From Pseudoalteromonas arabiensis (GTDB taxonomy: Bacteria; Pseudomonadota; Gammaproteobacteria; Enterobacterales; Alteromonadaceae), in assembly GCF_001550155.1 (NCBI RefSeq), contig NZ_LRUF01000019.1, forward strand, positions 124,001-188,000: a stretch of 64,000 nt of DNA, written 5' to 3'. Positions 24,286-34,522 of the stretch are shown here, piece after piece; the stretch's first letter is position 1, and each line of letters starts with the position of its first letter. The notes below the pieces were generated by a model that searched no databases, was not told the origin of the DNA, and worked only from the letters and a program-made list of their open reading frames with translations. The translations under genes and the position numbers were made by a program.

Positions 24286-25454
24286 TTGCATTTGCAGATA
24301 TCCGTGACGCATTAACGCCTAAGCAGTCCGCACAGCTTTATGACGTCCCCTTATTGTATTGCATGATAATGCTGATTGGTGTTGGTTTTGTCATGGTAAC
24401 CAGTGCTTCTATGCCTACCGCTGAAAGGTTATTTGACGACCCTTACCATATTATTATTCGCCATGCGATGTTCCTTGTTATGGGGTTTATCTTATTTTGG
24501 ATCACAACCAATGTACCTATGGATTGGTGGAAACGAAGTAATCCCTATTTGTTATTGCTTGGTCTTGCTTTGCTTTTATTAGTCCTTGTTGTAGGTCGCG
24601 AAGTGAATGGAGCAAAACGCTGGATCCCGATTGGGCCTGTGGGTTTTCAGGTTGCAGAAGCCGCTAAATTATACTTTTTTAGTTACATCGCTGGCTACTT
24701 GGTTCGTAAGCGAGAAGAAGTGCAAGAAAACTTAAAAGGCTTTGCAAAGCCTATGGTGGTATTCGGTGCATATGCTTTATTAATTTTATTACAACCTGAC
24801 TTGGGTACCGTAGTAGTACTATTTGTTACGACGGTGGGCTTATTATTTTTAGCCGGTGCGAAGCTATGGCAGTTTTTTGTCTTGATTTTAACTGGCGTTG
24901 CTGCCGTTGTTGGGTTGATTATTGCTGAACCTTACCGTATGGCACGTGTTGTAGGCTTTTTAGAGCCGTGGGAAGACCCGTTTGGTAAGGGGTATCAACT
25001 CGTGCAGTCACTAATGGCATATAGCCAAGGGGGCTGGTTTGGGCAAGGTTTAGGTAACAGCGTACAAAAATTGCAGTATCTACCAGAAGCGCATAATGAC
25101 TTTATCTTTGCTGTAATTGGCGAAGAACTCGGCTTTTTTGGGGTTATGAGTATTTTATGTGTGTTGGCTGTTTTGGTATTCAGGGCATTATTAATTGGTC
25201 AAAAGGCACTTAAATGCGGAAAAGAGTATGAAGGCTATTTTGCGTTTGCGATAGGTATTTGGTTTGCTTTTCAAACCATGGTAAATGTCGGTGCAAGTGC
25301 TGGTATTTTACCAACCAAAGGCTTAACACTGCCATTTATTTCTTATGGTGGTTCGAGTTTATTGGTGATGACGATAGCTACAGGTGTACTTTTACGTATT
25401 GACTTTGAAACTAAAATGGCCACCAAGCAAGCGACTTCAGGAGGTAAGCGATGA
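24282..25454 (+). CDS. ftsW: Septal peptidoglycan glycosyltransferase FtsW
   Basis: A 390-residue SEDS-family protein with about ten membrane spans. Conserved features are REVNGAKRWIPIGPVGFQ, the FLEPWEDPFGKGYQLVQSL periplasmic loop, and PTKGLTLPFISYGGSSL near the end. It polymerises septal glycan with FtsI. The ATG at 24282 overlaps the murD stop (ATGA) and has GGAGG about 5 bases upstream; an ATG at 24261 in the same frame lacks such a site and would overlap murD more. murG follows with a 4-base overlap. Confidence 0.96.
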   Translation: MIAFADIRDALTPKQSAQLYDVPLLYCMIMLIGVGFVMVTSASMPTAERLFDDPYHIIIRHAMFLVMGFILFWITTNVPMDWWKRSNPYLLLLGLALLLLVLVVGREVNGAKRWIPIGPVGFQVAEAAKLYFFSYIAGYLVRKREEVQENLKGFAKPMVVFGAYALLILLQPDLGTVVVLFVTTVGLLFLAGAKLWQFFVLILTGVAAVVGLIIAEPYRMARVVGFLEPWEDPFGKGYQLVQSLMAYSQGGWFGQGLGNSVQKLQYLPEAHNDFIFAVIGEELGFFGVMSILCVLAVLVFRALLIGQKALKCGKEYEGYFAFAIGIWFAFQTMVNVGASAGILPTKGLTLPFISYGGSSLLVMTIATGVLLRIDFETKMATKQATSGGKR

Positions 25455-26527
25455 GTAAAAAATTACTTGTTGTTGCCGGTGGTACTGGTGGACATATTTT
25501 TCCGGGCATTGCAGTGGCTGACTTTCTCAAACAGCAAGGCTGGCAGGTTAGCTGGATTGGTACACCTGATCGAATGGAAGCAACTGTGGTTCCTAAGCAC
25601 AACATTGAAATTGATTTTATCGATGTCAAAGGGGTGCGAGGTAATGGCATTAAACGGTTAATTAAAGCACCATTTATGGTGATGAATGCGATTTTTCAAG
25701 CACGTAAAATTTTAAAAGCACAACGCCCTGATGTGGTACTTGCCATGGGTGGTTATGTGACAGGACCAACAGGGATTGCAGCAAAAAGTTTAGGTATCCC
25801 GTTAGTGATTCATGAGCAAAATGCAGTCGCTGGTATGAGTAACCGTTGGCTAGCCAAGTTTGCCAGTAAAGTATTGGCGGCTTTTCCTTCAGCATTTGCT
25901 AAGGGGCAGTGCGAGGTAGTCGGTAATCCAGTGAGGGCAAGTGTTGCTCAAGTTAGTGCAAAACAAACAAGCACACCCATTAATATATTAGTCGTGGGGG
26001 GATCGTTGGGAGCGCAGGTGCTTAATCACACTTTACCTGCTGTATTCAGTGCACTTTCAGCGCAAACAACGCTTAATATATGGCACCAAACCGGAAAAAA
26101 TAATGAACAAAAAGTCACGGCAGACTATCAACAACTAGGTCTTGCTGAAAATACGAAAGTGGCTGAGTTTATTGATGATATGGATAGTGCGTATCAATGG
26201 GCTGATTTGGTAATTTGCCGTGCTGGTGCATTAACGGTTAGTGAGATTGCCGCAGCAGGTCGAATGGCATTATTTGTGCCGTTCCCACATGCAGTGGATG
26301 ACCATCAAACTGCTAATGCTGCTTATTTAGTTAATTCAGGTGCTGCACTGATGATGCTGCAAAACGCGTTTTCTAAAGAGGCGGTGGTGGATTTGTTGAC
26401 ACCGTACTTAATTGCACCAGAAAAAATTTCCATAATGGCAAGCAAAGCAAAACAGCTTGCTATTTTAGATGCCACAGCCAAGGTTGCAAACCGCTGTGAG
26501 CAGCTAGTAGATAGAAGAGATTCGTAG
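25451..26527 (+). CDS. murG: Lipid II synthase MurG (UDP-GlcNAc transferase)
   Basis: A 358-residue GT28 glycosyltransferase. The N-terminal domain has [14 protein letters not shown] and [12 protein letters not shown] with [11 protein letters not shown]. The C-terminal domain has [12 protein letters not shown], the [24 protein letters not shown] nucleotide-sugar site, and [11 protein letters not shown]. It adds GlcNAc to lipid I at the inner face of the membrane. It overlaps ftsW by 4 bases, and its TAG overlaps the possible murC GTG by one base. Confidence 0.97.
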   Translation: MSKKLLVVAGGTGGHIFPGIAVADFLKQQGWQVSWIGTPDRMEATVVPKHNIEIDFIDVKGVRGNGIKRLIKAPFMVMNAIFQARKILKAQRPDVVLAMGGYVTGPTGIAAKSLGIPLVIHEQNAVAGMSNRWLAKFASKVLAAFPSAFAKGQCEVVGNPVRASVAQVSAKQTSTPINILVVGGSLGAQVLNHTLPAVFSALSAQTTLNIWHQTGKNNEQKVTADYQQLGLAENTKVAEFIDDMDSAYQWADLVICRAGALTVSEIAAAGRMALFVPFPHAVDDHQTANAAYLVNSGAALMMLQNAFSKEAVVDLLTPYLIAPEKISIMASKAKQLAILDATAKVANRCEQLVDRRDS

Positions 26528-27978
26528 TGAAAGAAAGCATGATAAAAGAAAACAACACGCGCCCTGCGATGCGTCGTATCGACACCATCCACTTTGTCGG
26601 AATTGGTGGTGCAGGGATGGGTGGTATTGCCGAAGTACTTGCTTTTGAAGGTTACCGTATTACCGGCTCTGATATTGCGCACAGTGCAATGACTGAGCGC
26701 CTAATTCATGTTGGCGCAGAAGTGTTTATTGGCCATGATGAAAACAATGTAAAAGATGCCAGCGTTGTGGTGGTATCAAGTGCCATCAATGAGCAAAATC
26801 CCGAAATTAAAGCGGCCAGAGCAGCGCGTATTCCTATTGTTCGCCGTGCAGAAATGCTCGCTGAACTAATGCGTTTTCGCCACGGTATTGCTGTGGCAGG
26901 AACGCACGGTAAAACAACTACAACCAGCTTAATCGCGAGCATTTATGCGCAAGCAGGTCTTGATCCAACCTTTATAATTGGTGGTCTCTTAAATAGCGCA
27001 GGTAGTAATGCCAAAGTCGGTAAGAGTGATTTCTTGATTGCAGAAGCCGATGAAAGTGATGCATCATTTTTGCATTTACAACCTATGGTATCGGTGATCA
27101 CGAATGTTGAAGAAGATCATATGGATACCTATGGTGGCAGTTTAGAGAAGATGAAAGATACCTATGTCGATTTCATCCACAACCTGCCATTTTACGGTCT
27201 CGCTGTTGTGTGTATCGATTCAGACGTTGCTGCTGAGCTTATTCCACGTTTTGGCCGCCCAGTGATCACCTATGGTGAGTCAACGGATGCAGATTATAGA
27301 ATGCTTAACTTCAGTCAAACAGCTAACACATGCTCGTTCGATGTTGTGAATAAACAAGGTGAAAGCTTACCTGTAACTTTAAATATGCCTGGTAAGCACA
27401 ACGCTTTAAATGCAACAGCGGCTATTGCTGTTGCCAAAGATCAGCATATTGCTAACCAAGCGATTTTAGAGGCGCTTGCGCAGTTTGAAGGAGTGGGTCG
27501 TCGTTTTCAGCATTACGGCACTTTTGATAATGAACGTGGTAATGTCATGTTGGTGGACGACTATGGTCATCATCCATCAGAAGTTGCAGCAACCATTGCG
27601 GCAGTGCGCGAAGGTTGGCCTGATAAGCGTTTAGTGATGGTTTATCAGCCTCACCGTTATAGCCGTACACGTGACTTGTATGAAGATTTCGTGAAGGTAT
27701 TGGCAGATGTCGATCAACTTTTATTACTTGATGTGTATTCAGCAGGTGAAGAGCCAATAGTCGGAGCAGATAGTAAGAGTTTATGTCGTAGTTTGCGTCA
27801 ACGAGGCAAAGAGCCTATTCATGTTGCTAATAGCTCTGAGCTTGCAGGCGTTCTTGCTAACCTTCTGCAAGATAACGACTTAGTATTAACTCAAGGTGCT
27901 GGTAATATTGGTCAGTTAGTTAAGACGCTCGCGGCTACTAACTTATCTATTGAACAACTGAAGCAGGTAAATGTATGA
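26527..27978 (+). CDS. murC: UDP-MurNAc:L-Ala ligase MurC
   Basis: A 483-residue Mur ligase. Seen are [17 protein letters not shown] at the N-terminus, the ATP loop [23 protein letters not shown] and the [16 protein letters not shown] motif. It adds the first stem residue, L-Ala. The start is not certain: a GTG at 26527 overlaps the murG stop by one base (TAGTG), while an ATG 12 bases later (26539) would give a protein four residues shorter. Neither has a strong ribosome site. ddlB overlaps by 4 bases. Confidence 0.96.
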   Translation: MKESMIKENNTRPAMRRIDTIHFVGIGGAGMGGIAEVLAFEGYRITGSDIAHSAMTERLIHVGAEVFIGHDENNVKDASVVVVSSAINEQNPEIKAARAARIPIVRRAEMLAELMRFRHGIAVAGTHGKTTTTSLIASIYAQAGLDPTFIIGGLLNSAGSNAKVGKSDFLIAEADESDASFLHLQPMVSVITNVEEDHMDTYGGSLEKMKDTYVDFIHNLPFYGLAVVCIDSDVAAELIPRFGRPVITYGESTDADYRMLNFSQTANTCSFDVVNKQGESLPVTLNMPGKHNALNATAAIAVAKDQHIANQAILEALAQFEGVGRRFQHYGTFDNERGNVMLVDDYGHHPSEVAATIAAVREGWPDKRLVMVYQPHRYSRTRDLYEDFVKVLADVDQLLLLDVYSAGEEPIVGADSKSLCRSLRQRGKEPIHVANSSELAGVLANLLQDNDLVLTQGAGNIGQLVKTLAATNLSIEQLKQVNV

Positions 27979-28895
27979 GCCAGTTAAGCGACAAATTTGG
28001 CAAAGTAGCAGTACTTTTTGGCGGCACGTCTGCTGAGCGAGAAGTTTCTCTAAAATCAGGCCAAGCTGTGTTGAACGCTTTGCAAAATGTCGGCGTTGAT
28101 GTCATTGCTTTTGATCCAAAAGACCAGCCGCTGTGGCAATTAAAAGAGTTAAATGTTGAACGTGTGTTCATTGCTCTACATGGTCGTGGTGGTGAAGACG
28201 GTACGATTCAAGGTGCACTTGAATTTATGGGGATTCCTTATACCGGTAGTGATGTTTTAGGCTCAGCACTGGCGATGGATAAAGTACGCTGTAAACACTT
28301 ATTTAAAGCAATGGGCCTAAGTACCGCTCCTTATGCTGTTGTTAATAGCCGTTATGAGTTTGATAGCCAAGCAATTATTAATCAGTTTGGCAAAGTGATG
28401 GTTAAGCCGTCACATGAAGGCTCAAGTATTGGTATGGCAGAAGCAAACAGCGCAGAGCAACTAGATACTGCGCTCAACGCTGCATTTAAGTTTGATAGCC
28501 AGGTGCTTGTTGAGCAGTGGATCACGGGGCGTGAGTTTACCGTTGCTGTGCTTGGACACGATGTTCAGCCGGTCATTGAGATGACCACGCCAAATGGATT
28601 TTATGACTATCAAGCTAAGTATCAGTCAAGTACAACTCAGTACCATTGCCCTGCGGATATATCTGTGCAAGAAACTGAACTGTTGCAAGATATGGCATTA
28701 AAAGCATTTGATTTAGTCGGAGCCAGTGGTTGGGGACGTGTCGATGCGATGCGCGATGAGCAAGGTAATTTTTACTTACTTGAAGTCAATACAGTTCCTG
28801 GCATGACTGAAAAATCATTGGTACCAATGGCAGCAAAAGCCAACGGAGCGAGTTTTGAGCAATTAGTTGTTCGCATTTTGGAGCAAACCCTTTAA
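27975..28895 (+). CDS. ddlB: D-alanine--D-alanine ligase DdlB
   Basis: A 306-residue ATP-grasp enzyme of the DdlB length. Motifs are [17 protein letters not shown], the substrate region [36 protein letters not shown], and [15 protein letters not shown] near the C-terminus. It makes the dipeptide used by MurF. It overlaps murC by 4 bases and lies directly before ftsQ, as in E. coli. Confidence 0.96.
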   Translation: MSQLSDKFGKVAVLFGGTSAEREVSLKSGQAVLNALQNVGVDVIAFDPKDQPLWQLKELNVERVFIALHGRGGEDGTIQGALEFMGIPYTGSDVLGSALAMDKVRCKHLFKAMGLSTAPYAVVNSRYEFDSQAIINQFGKVMVKPSHEGSSIGMAEANSAEQLDTALNAAFKFDSQVLVEQWITGREFTVAVLGHDVQPVIEMTTPNGFYDYQAKYQSSTTQYHCPADISVQETELLQDMALKAFDLVGASGWGRVDAMRDEQGNFYLLEVNTVPGMTEKSLVPMAAKANGASFEQLVVRILEQTL

Positions 28896-28896
28896 T

Positions 28897-29676
28897 ATGC
28901 ATCACTTTTTAGAAAAAGCACAACAGTTAAAGCAGCGGCTCAATTGGTCGTTGATCTTTGGCGTGAGCTTTTTTCTTATCGTGATTTTTAGTTTGATTAA
29001 AATCACTACCGGTGTGTCAGATTGGTTGGTTGAAAATAAAGATGCGCAAATAAAGCACTTAGCTGTACAAGGTGAGCCTAAGTATACAGATGAAAAGGCT
29101 ATTATTAGCGCAATAAAAAAAGCCGACTTATCGAGTTTTTTTGAATTGGATGTTAAACATGTGCAACGCTTAGTACAAAGTTTGCCTTGGGTGGCGACGG
29201 CATCGGTCAGAAAGCAGTGGCCTGATACTATTCAAGTGTATGTGGTTGAGCATGAAGCGGTTGCACATTGGAATGATGATTTATTGTTAAATCAGTCTGG
29301 TGAAGTGTTTCAAGCAAGCAGTGATAAATTACCAAACACATTACCTAAGCTCTATGGCCCTGAAGGGAGTGAGGTAGAAGCATGGACGGCATTTGGTCAA
29401 TTTAAAGCGATGCTAAAAGTGAATAATTTAGAGCTAACAAGCCTCGCGCTTTCAGAGCGTTTTTCATGGCAGCTGTGGCTTGATAATGGCATTCGCCTCA
29501 ATTTGGGGCGTAAAGAAAAAGCAAAGCGTGTACAACGTTTTATAGATGTGTATCCGCGCATGGAACAACGTGTAGATGCACAAATTGATGTTGTTGATTT
29601 ACGGTACGATACCGGTCTTGCAGTGAGCTGGAAGCCATTGCAAGAGGAACAATTAGAAAATAAGAGTAAGGCATGA
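28897..29676 (+). CDS. ftsQ: Cell division protein FtsQ
   Basis: A 259-residue bitopic protein with a short cytoplasmic tail, one membrane span (LIFGVSFFLIVIFSLIKI), a POTRA domain starting near IKHLAVQGEPKYTDEKAI, and a beta domain ending SWKPLQEE. It is a scaffold linking FtsK to FtsLB and FtsWI in the divisome. The ATG at 28897 lies one base after the ddlB stop; a TTG at 28867 would add ten residues inside ddlB and is less likely. GGAG lies in the last ddlB codons. ftsA overlaps by 4 bases. Confidence 0.94.
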   Translation: MHHFLEKAQQLKQRLNWSLIFGVSFFLIVIFSLIKITTGVSDWLVENKDAQIKHLAVQGEPKYTDEKAIISAIKKADLSSFFELDVKHVQRLVQSLPWVATASVRKQWPDTIQVYVVEHEAVAHWNDDLLLNQSGEVFQASSDKLPNTLPKLYGPEGSEVEAWTAFGQFKAMLKVNNLELTSLALSERFSWQLWLDNGIRLNLGRKEKAKRVQRFIDVYPRMEQRVDAQIDVVDLRYDTGLAVSWKPLQEEQLENKSKA

Positions 29677-30905
29677 CTAAGTCAGCAGAAAGAAACCTAG
29701 TGATTGGATTAGACGTTGGCACCTCAAAGGTAGTGGCCACCGTTGGTGAAATCACCGCAGATAATAAACTCAGCATTGTGGGTGTTGGCAGCCAAGTTTC
29801 GCATGGTATGGACAAAGGTGGCGTTAACGACCTTAACCTTGTTTCTGAATCGATTCGTCGCGCTATTGATGAAGCTGAACTAATGGCAGATTGCCGTATC
29901 AGTTCTGTTTATTTAGGTATTTCTGGTAAACATATTCAGTGTCAAAACGAAAGCGGCGTGGTTGCGATTAACAACACTGAAGTCACTGATGAAGATATTG
30001 AGAATGTGATTCACATTGCACGTTCAGTGCCTATTTCGGCGGAACGAAAAATGCTACATGCGTTACCGCAAGAATACAGTATTGATATGCAAGAGGGGAT
30101 TAAAAACCCATTAGGCATGAGTGGGGTACGTATGGAAGCGCGTGCGCACATCATTACTTGCTCAAATGACATGGCTAAAAACATAGAAAAATGTGTTGAG
30201 CGCTGTGGGTTAGAAGTTGATCAACTGATATTTACTGCATTAGCGTCATGCTATTCCGTTCTGACAGATGATGAAAAAGAGCTGGGCGTGGCTGTTATGG
30301 ATATCGGTGGCGGAACGATGGATATCACCATTTATATTAATGGTGCGCTTCGTCACTCAGCAGTTATTCCGGTTGCGGGCAATCAGGTGACTGGCGATAT
30401 TGCAAAAATATTTAGAACACCTATATCGCATGCTGAATCACTCAAAGTACAATATGCGTGTGCAAGCAGCCAAATGGCAAGCAATGAAGACACCATTGAA
30501 GTGCCGAGTGTGGGTGGTCGACCTGCACGTATTATGTCGCGTCATACCTTATCTGAGGTTGTTGAGCCACGATTTAGAGAATTATTTGAGTTGGCAATGG
30601 AAGAAATACGCCGCTCAGGTTTAGAAGACCAAATTGCTGCCGGTCTTGTCATAACTGGCGGGACGGCAAAAATGACAGGCGCAATGGAAGTGGCAGAAGA
30701 CATTTTCCAAATGCCTGTAAGAATTGGCAAACCAATTGGGATAGTTGGTTTGACAGATTATGTTGATGATCCTTCGTACGCAACCGCTGTTGGTTTGTTA
30801 CAATACGGCCGTACAATGCAATCGATGAATGCACAAAAGTCGAAAGCAGAAGGTGATAATAATTGGTGGAACCGTATTACGAAGTGGTTCCAAGGTGAGT
30901 TTTAA
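29673..30905 (+). CDS. ftsA: Cell division protein FtsA
   Basis: A 410-residue actin-like ATPase. Visible are GLDVGTSKVVATVGE for phosphate binding, MDIGGGTMDITIYINGAL, and GLVITGGTAKMTGAMEVAE in subdomain 2. The C-terminal amphipathic membrane-targeting helix is NWWNRITKWFQGEF. It tethers FtsZ to the membrane and recruits later division proteins. It overlaps ftsQ by 4 bases and precedes ftsZ by 21. Confidence 0.97.
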   Translation: MTKSAERNLVIGLDVGTSKVVATVGEITADNKLSIVGVGSQVSHGMDKGGVNDLNLVSESIRRAIDEAELMADCRISSVYLGISGKHIQCQNESGVVAINNTEVTDEDIENVIHIARSVPISAERKMLHALPQEYSIDMQEGIKNPLGMSGVRMEARAHIITCSNDMAKNIEKCVERCGLEVDQLIFTALASCYSVLTDDEKELGVAVMDIGGGTMDITIYINGALRHSAVIPVAGNQVTGDIAKIFRTPISHAESLKVQYACASSQMASNEDTIEVPSVGGRPARIMSRHTLSEVVEPRFRELFELAMEEIRRSGLEDQIAAGLVITGGTAKMTGAMEVAEDIFQMPVRIGKPIGIVGLTDYVDDPSYATAVGLLQYGRTMQSMNAQKSKAEGDNNWWNRITKWFQGEF

Positions 30906-30926
30906 GACTCAAGTCGGAGAGTAAAG

Positions 30927-32174
30927 ATGTTTGATATAATGGAACAGCACAGCGAAGAAGCTGTCATTAAAGTAATTGGCGTGGGCGGTGGCGGCGGTAA
31001 CGCTGTTGAGCACATGGTAAAACAACAAATTGAAGGTGTACGCTTCATTGCGGCGAATACCGATGCACAAGCACTGCGTAATTCATCAGCAGATGTCACT
31101 GTACAGCTAGGTACGCAAATCACTTCTGGCTTAGGTGCTGGAGCCAACCCTGAAGTGGGTCGTAATTCAGCGGAAGAAGATGCTGAAACAATCCGTGCAA
31201 GCCTTGAAGGTGCTGACATGGTGTTCATCGCTGCAGGTATGGGCGGTGGTACAGGTACCGGTGCTGCTCCTGTGGTTGCTAAAATTGCTAAAGAGTTAGG
31301 GATCTTAACTGTTGCAGTTGTAACACGCCCGTTTGACTTTGAAGGTAAAAAGCGTGCCGCAGCGGCTGAACAAGGTATTAATGAATTGTCAGAAACTGTT
31401 GATTCACTTATTACAATTCCGAACAATAAATTGCTTAAAGTTTTAGGCAAAGGCACGACATTATTAGATGCCTTCGCAAAAGCAAACGATGTGTTATTTG
31501 GTGCGGTTCAAGGTATTGCAGAATTAATCACACGCTCTGGTCTAATCAACGTGGATTTCGCCGACGTACGTACTGTTATGTCAGCGATGGGCACTGCGAT
31601 GATGGGGACTGCGTCAGCGTCTGGCCCAGACCGTGCGCAAGAAGCAGCAGAAGCCGCTATTTCAAGCCCATTACTTGAAGATGTCGATTTAACCGGTGCT
31701 AAAGGCATTCTAGTTAATATCACAGCAGGTATGGATATTGCGATTGAAGAGTTTGAGATTGTTGGTAATCACGTTAAAGCGCTTGCGTCAGAAAACGCAA
31801 CGGTGGTTGTTGGTGCGGTAATTGACCCTGAAATGAGTGATGAGTTACGCGTTACAGTCGTTGCAACTGGTCTAGGTGGCGAGCGTCGTCCACAGTTTGG
31901 TATTGTTGATAATGGCTTTAAAAAAGCATCGGGTTCAGATGTGCAAAGCACAACAAGCCAATCGACTAGCAGCATGTACGTGCCAAGCTTTGCAAGCCAA
32001 GGTAGTAGCGACGATGTAAGCGTGTCAGCAGGTGTTGATAAGCAAGAATCTGTGAAGCAAAATACAGCAAGTAGTTCAGTATCAAGTAATACTGAAAGCA
32101 GCAAAAAGTCTGATAAGTCAGAAGGTGGCGATTATTTCGACATTCCAGCGTTTTTGAGAAAACAAGCTGACTAA
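30927..32174 (+). CDS. ftsZ: Cell division GTPase FtsZ
   Basis: A 415-residue tubulin homologue. The GTP site is seen as [29 protein letters not shown] and the T7-loop segment [11 protein letters not shown]. The linker from about residue 330 is Ser/Gln-rich and unstructured. The C-terminal peptide [13 protein letters not shown] is the conserved docking site for FtsA and ZipA. It polymerises into the Z ring at mid-cell. A gap of about 100 bases separates it from lpxC and holds the lpxC promoter. Confidence 0.98.
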   Translation: MFDIMEQHSEEAVIKVIGVGGGGGNAVEHMVKQQIEGVRFIAANTDAQALRNSSADVTVQLGTQITSGLGAGANPEVGRNSAEEDAETIRASLEGADMVFIAAGMGGGTGTGAAPVVAKIAKELGILTVAVVTRPFDFEGKKRAAAAEQGINELSETVDSLITIPNNKLLKVLGKGTTLLDAFAKANDVLFGAVQGIAELITRSGLINVDFADVRTVMSAMGTAMMGTASASGPDRAQEAAEAAISSPLLEDVDLTGAKGILVNITAGMDIAIEEFEIVGNHVKALASENATVVVGAVIDPEMSDELRVTVVATGLGGERRPQFGIVDNGFKKASGSDVQSTTSQSTSSMYVPSFASQGSSDDVSVSAGVDKQESVKQNTASSSVSSNTESSKKSDKSEGGDYFDIPAFLRKQAD

Positions 32175-32212
32175 GATTTTTTTATGGTATTTTGCCTGAA
32201 AAGTAAACAAAT

Positions 32213-32241
32213 TTGGCAGTTGAGTGTATTTATGATACAAT
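32213..32241 (+). promoter_or_regulatory. Promoter of lpxC
   Basis: TTGGCA (32213-32218) and TACAAT (32236-32241) are separated by 17 bases, each matching the sigma70 consensus at five of six positions. Transcription would start about 25-30 bases before the lpxC ATG, giving a short leader. This lets lpxC be expressed apart from the division genes. Confidence 0.75.
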
Positions 32242-32276
32242 CCGCCGTCTAACTGTAACTATAAGTGAGCGAACCT

Positions 32277-33188
32277 ATGATTAAACAGCGTACGATTGCA
32301 GAAGTAGTCAAAGCCATAGGAATTGGACTTCATAAAGGTGAGAAGGTCACTATTACTCTCCGACCTGCGAGCGCAAATACTGGGATTGTATTTCGTCGTG
32401 TGGACCTTGACCCGGTTGTTGATTTTGAAACAACACCTGAAGCCGTTGGCGATACGCAATTGTGTACCTGTTTAACAAACAAAGATGGTGTTCGTTTATC
32501 AACGACTGAGCACCTTATTGCTGCCGTTGCGGCAATGGGGATTGATAATCTAATTGTTGAATTAGATAGCTCAGAAGTGCCGATTATGGATGGTAGTGCA
32601 TTACCATTTATTTACTTGTTACAAAAAGGCGGCATTAAAGAAGTAAATGCAGCTAAGCGCTTTATTCGTATTAAAGAAAAAGTACGTATTGAAGAAGGCG
32701 ATAAATGGGCTGAAATAGAACCCTATGATGGTTTTCACATCGACTTTGAAATTGCGTTTGATCACCCAGCAATCAATGAAAGCCGTCAACGTATCGGTTT
32801 AGATATTACTACGCAGAGCTTCACTGAAGAAATCAGCCGTGCACGTACTTTTGGCTTTATGAAAGATATCGAGTATATGCATGCTAATAACCTAGCATTA
32901 GGTGGTAGCATGGATAACGCAGTTGTTTTGGATGACTTTAAAGTACTAAATCCAAACGGCTTACGTTATAGCGATGAGTTTGTTAAACATAAAATCTTAG
33001 ACTGTGTCGGCGACATGTTTATGACTGGCCACAACATTCTAGGTAAAATCACGGCTTATAAATCAGGTCATGATTTAAACAATAAACTACTTCGTAAAAT
33101 TATGGCGACTGAGTCAGCATGGGAATGGGCAACATTTGAGACCCCAGTGACTATGCCTGCACCAGGCCTAGAAGTAGCGACAGCTTAA
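32277..33188 (+). CDS. lpxC: UDP-3-O-acyl-N-acetylglucosamine deacetylase LpxC
   Basis: A 303-residue zinc deacetylase, matching the usual 305. It begins [20 protein letters not shown], like E. coli LpxC. The zinc and catalytic motifs are [28 protein letters not shown] and a His in [12 protein letters not shown]. It performs the committed step of lipid A synthesis in the cytoplasm. ATG 32277 is chosen over a GTG 12 bases upstream by match to family N-termini. It has its own promoter and ends in a strong terminator; secM and secA, which follow lpxC in enterobacteria, are absent. Confidence 0.97.
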   Translation: MIKQRTIAEVVKAIGIGLHKGEKVTITLRPASANTGIVFRRVDLDPVVDFETTPEAVGDTQLCTCLTNKDGVRLSTTEHLIAAVAAMGIDNLIVELDSSEVPIMDGSALPFIYLLQKGGIKEVNAAKRFIRIKEKVRIEEGDKWAEIEPYDGFHIDFEIAFDHPAINESRQRIGLDITTQSFTEEISRARTFGFMKDIEYMHANNLALGGSMDNAVVLDDFKVLNPNGLRYSDEFVKHKILDCVGDMFMTGHNILGKITAYKSGHDLNNKLLRKIMATESAWEWATFETPVTMPAPGLEVATA

Positions 33189-33210
33189 TCGCAAGCATAT
33201 TACAGTTATA

Positions 33211-33240
33211 AAAAATGACGCTTTTAGCGTCATTTTTTTT
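33211..33240 (+). terminator. Strong terminator closing the dcw cluster
   Basis: A 12-bp stem, AAAAATGACGCT with AGCGTCATTTTT around TTT, is followed by more T residues. It lies 22 bases after the lpxC stop and just before the converging yjjG gene. The A/T tracts on both sides would let it act in both directions. Confidence 0.92.
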
Positions 33241-33247
33241 GCCTTGT

Positions 33248-33922
33248 TTATAATCCAAGAATAGCTTCAAGCTCTACTAGCTGGTTGATTTGATAAGTTG
33301 GTTTAATATCTTCAGGTAGTAGAACACCTGGGTGTTGCAACCAGCAAGTATCGATACCCACATTGTAACCCCCTAAAATATCGCTGGCTGCTGTATCACC
33401 AACCATTAAGATTTGCTCTTTTGGCGGATTGCCCATTAATTGAAACGTGTGCTGAAAAATTTCAGGAGCAGGCTTTGCTTTACCTACTAACTCTGAAATA
33501 ACGAGCCAATCAAACATATCTTGTAAACCTGTATGCTCTAGGCGTTTTTGCTGTAATTTAGCAAAGCCATTAGTAATAATGCCCAGCTTTGCATGTGGCT
33601 TTAACTTTGCCAACAACTCAACAGCACCAGGCAGTGGCACACAAATTGATGCCATCGCATCTAAAAAGCCATCGTTAAGAGTTTTAGCGGGAACATTGAG
33701 CTTGTTAGCCCACTGGGTAAAACGGGTTATTTGTAGCTCACTGGCAGTGATCTCATGCTTTTGATAGGCAATCCAAAGAGGTTTATTAGTGGCTTGGTAA
33801 TGCTGATAGTCTGCATCAGTAAATTTTACGCCATAATTGGCGAACATCACCTTTAACCCTTCAAATGCATTAAAACTGAATAGGGTTTCATCGGCATCGA
33901 ATAATACGTGGCTATACTTCAT
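33248..33922 (-). CDS. yjjG: Pyrimidine 5'-nucleotidase YjjG (HAD family)
   Basis: A 224-residue HAD phosphatase. Motif I is FDADETLF, motif II is IITNGF, motif III is the Lys in GKAKPAPEIF, and motif IV is MVGDTAASDILGGYNVG. Similarity to E. coli YjjG runs along the whole length, including NKPLW and CTPLPGA-like stretches. YjjG dephosphorylates dUMP, UMP and dTMP and protects against non-canonical pyrimidines. It is last in an operon with yjjX (11-base gap) and prkB. The nucleotide-cleansing roles of yjjX and yjjG fit together. Confidence 0.93.
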   Translation of the reverse strand: MKYSHVLFDADETLFSFNAFEGLKVMFANYGVKFTDADYQHYQATNKPLWIAYQKHEITASELQITRFTQWANKLNVPAKTLNDGFLDAMASICVPLPGAVELLAKLKPHAKLGIITNGFAKLQQKRLEHTGLQDMFDWLVISELVGKAKPAPEIFQHTFQLMGNPPKEQILMVGDTAASDILGGYNVGIDTCWLQHPGVLLPEDIKPTYQINQLVELEAILGL

Positions 33923-33933
33923 GGTTATCCTAA

Positions 33934-34473
33934 CTACTGATTAAATAAGCTCGGGTGTAAAAATGGCGCCATTGCGAGTGTAAGCGCTTGTATATAGGTG
34001 CTTTCGCGGGTAGCAAGGTGATTGGTTAATAAGCCAATAGCGCCCCCTTGTTGTTTGATATTAACGGTGTTGAATGCCTCATCCATGACATCACCCAGTT
34101 CTTTACCGGCCAATAAGGCATCGTAAAAAGGTTGCGGTAAGGGGAGGTTACTACTGCGACCAACACTAAATTGTTGTTTATTTGCAATAACCACATATGC
34201 AAAGGTTGCTGCGCCATAACTAAACTGTTCTGCACCACCTTCCATTGCTGCATAAAAGTCAGCGTTAAAGTGAGTTTGGCAGTATTTTACGCGGTTTTCA
34301 GCACCTATACGGGTCTCATCTTCACCCAATGGCTGATCAGGCACATCGGAAGGGGCGTGTTCACCTTTGCATTCAATGATATGGTCTGGGAAGTAAAGGC
34401 TAAAGACATGTTTAGCTGCGTTAATTTTAACAGGGTTCTTTGAACCGACAATAACACGTAATATTTCTTTCAA
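33934..34473 (-). CDS. yjjX: Inosine/xanthosine triphosphatase YjjX
   Basis: A 179-residue enzyme beginning at TTG 34473 (MKEILRVIVGSKNPVKINAA). The TTG is chosen because GGAG lies 8 bases upstream and because family members begin at this point; the longer open frame upstream is not supported. Motifs: GSKNPVK at the N-terminus, AMEGGAE in the middle and a C-terminal TRESTYIQALTLAMAPF. It hydrolyses ITP and XTP, keeping them out of nucleic acids. It is the middle gene of prkB-yjjX-yjjG. Confidence 0.88.
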   Translation of the reverse strand: MKEILRVIVGSKNPVKINAAKHVFSLYFPDHIIECKGEHAPSDVPDQPLGEDETRIGAENRVKYCQTHFNADFYAAMEGGAEQFSYGAATFAYVVIANKQQFSVGRSSNLPLPQPFYDALLAGKELGDVMDEAFNTVNIKQQGGAIGLLTNHLATRESTYIQALTLAMAPFLHPSLFNQ

Positions 34474-34522
34474 GCTGACGACTCCATCATTGTTGGTTGA
34501 GTCAGCAGTGTACCCGAGTGAT

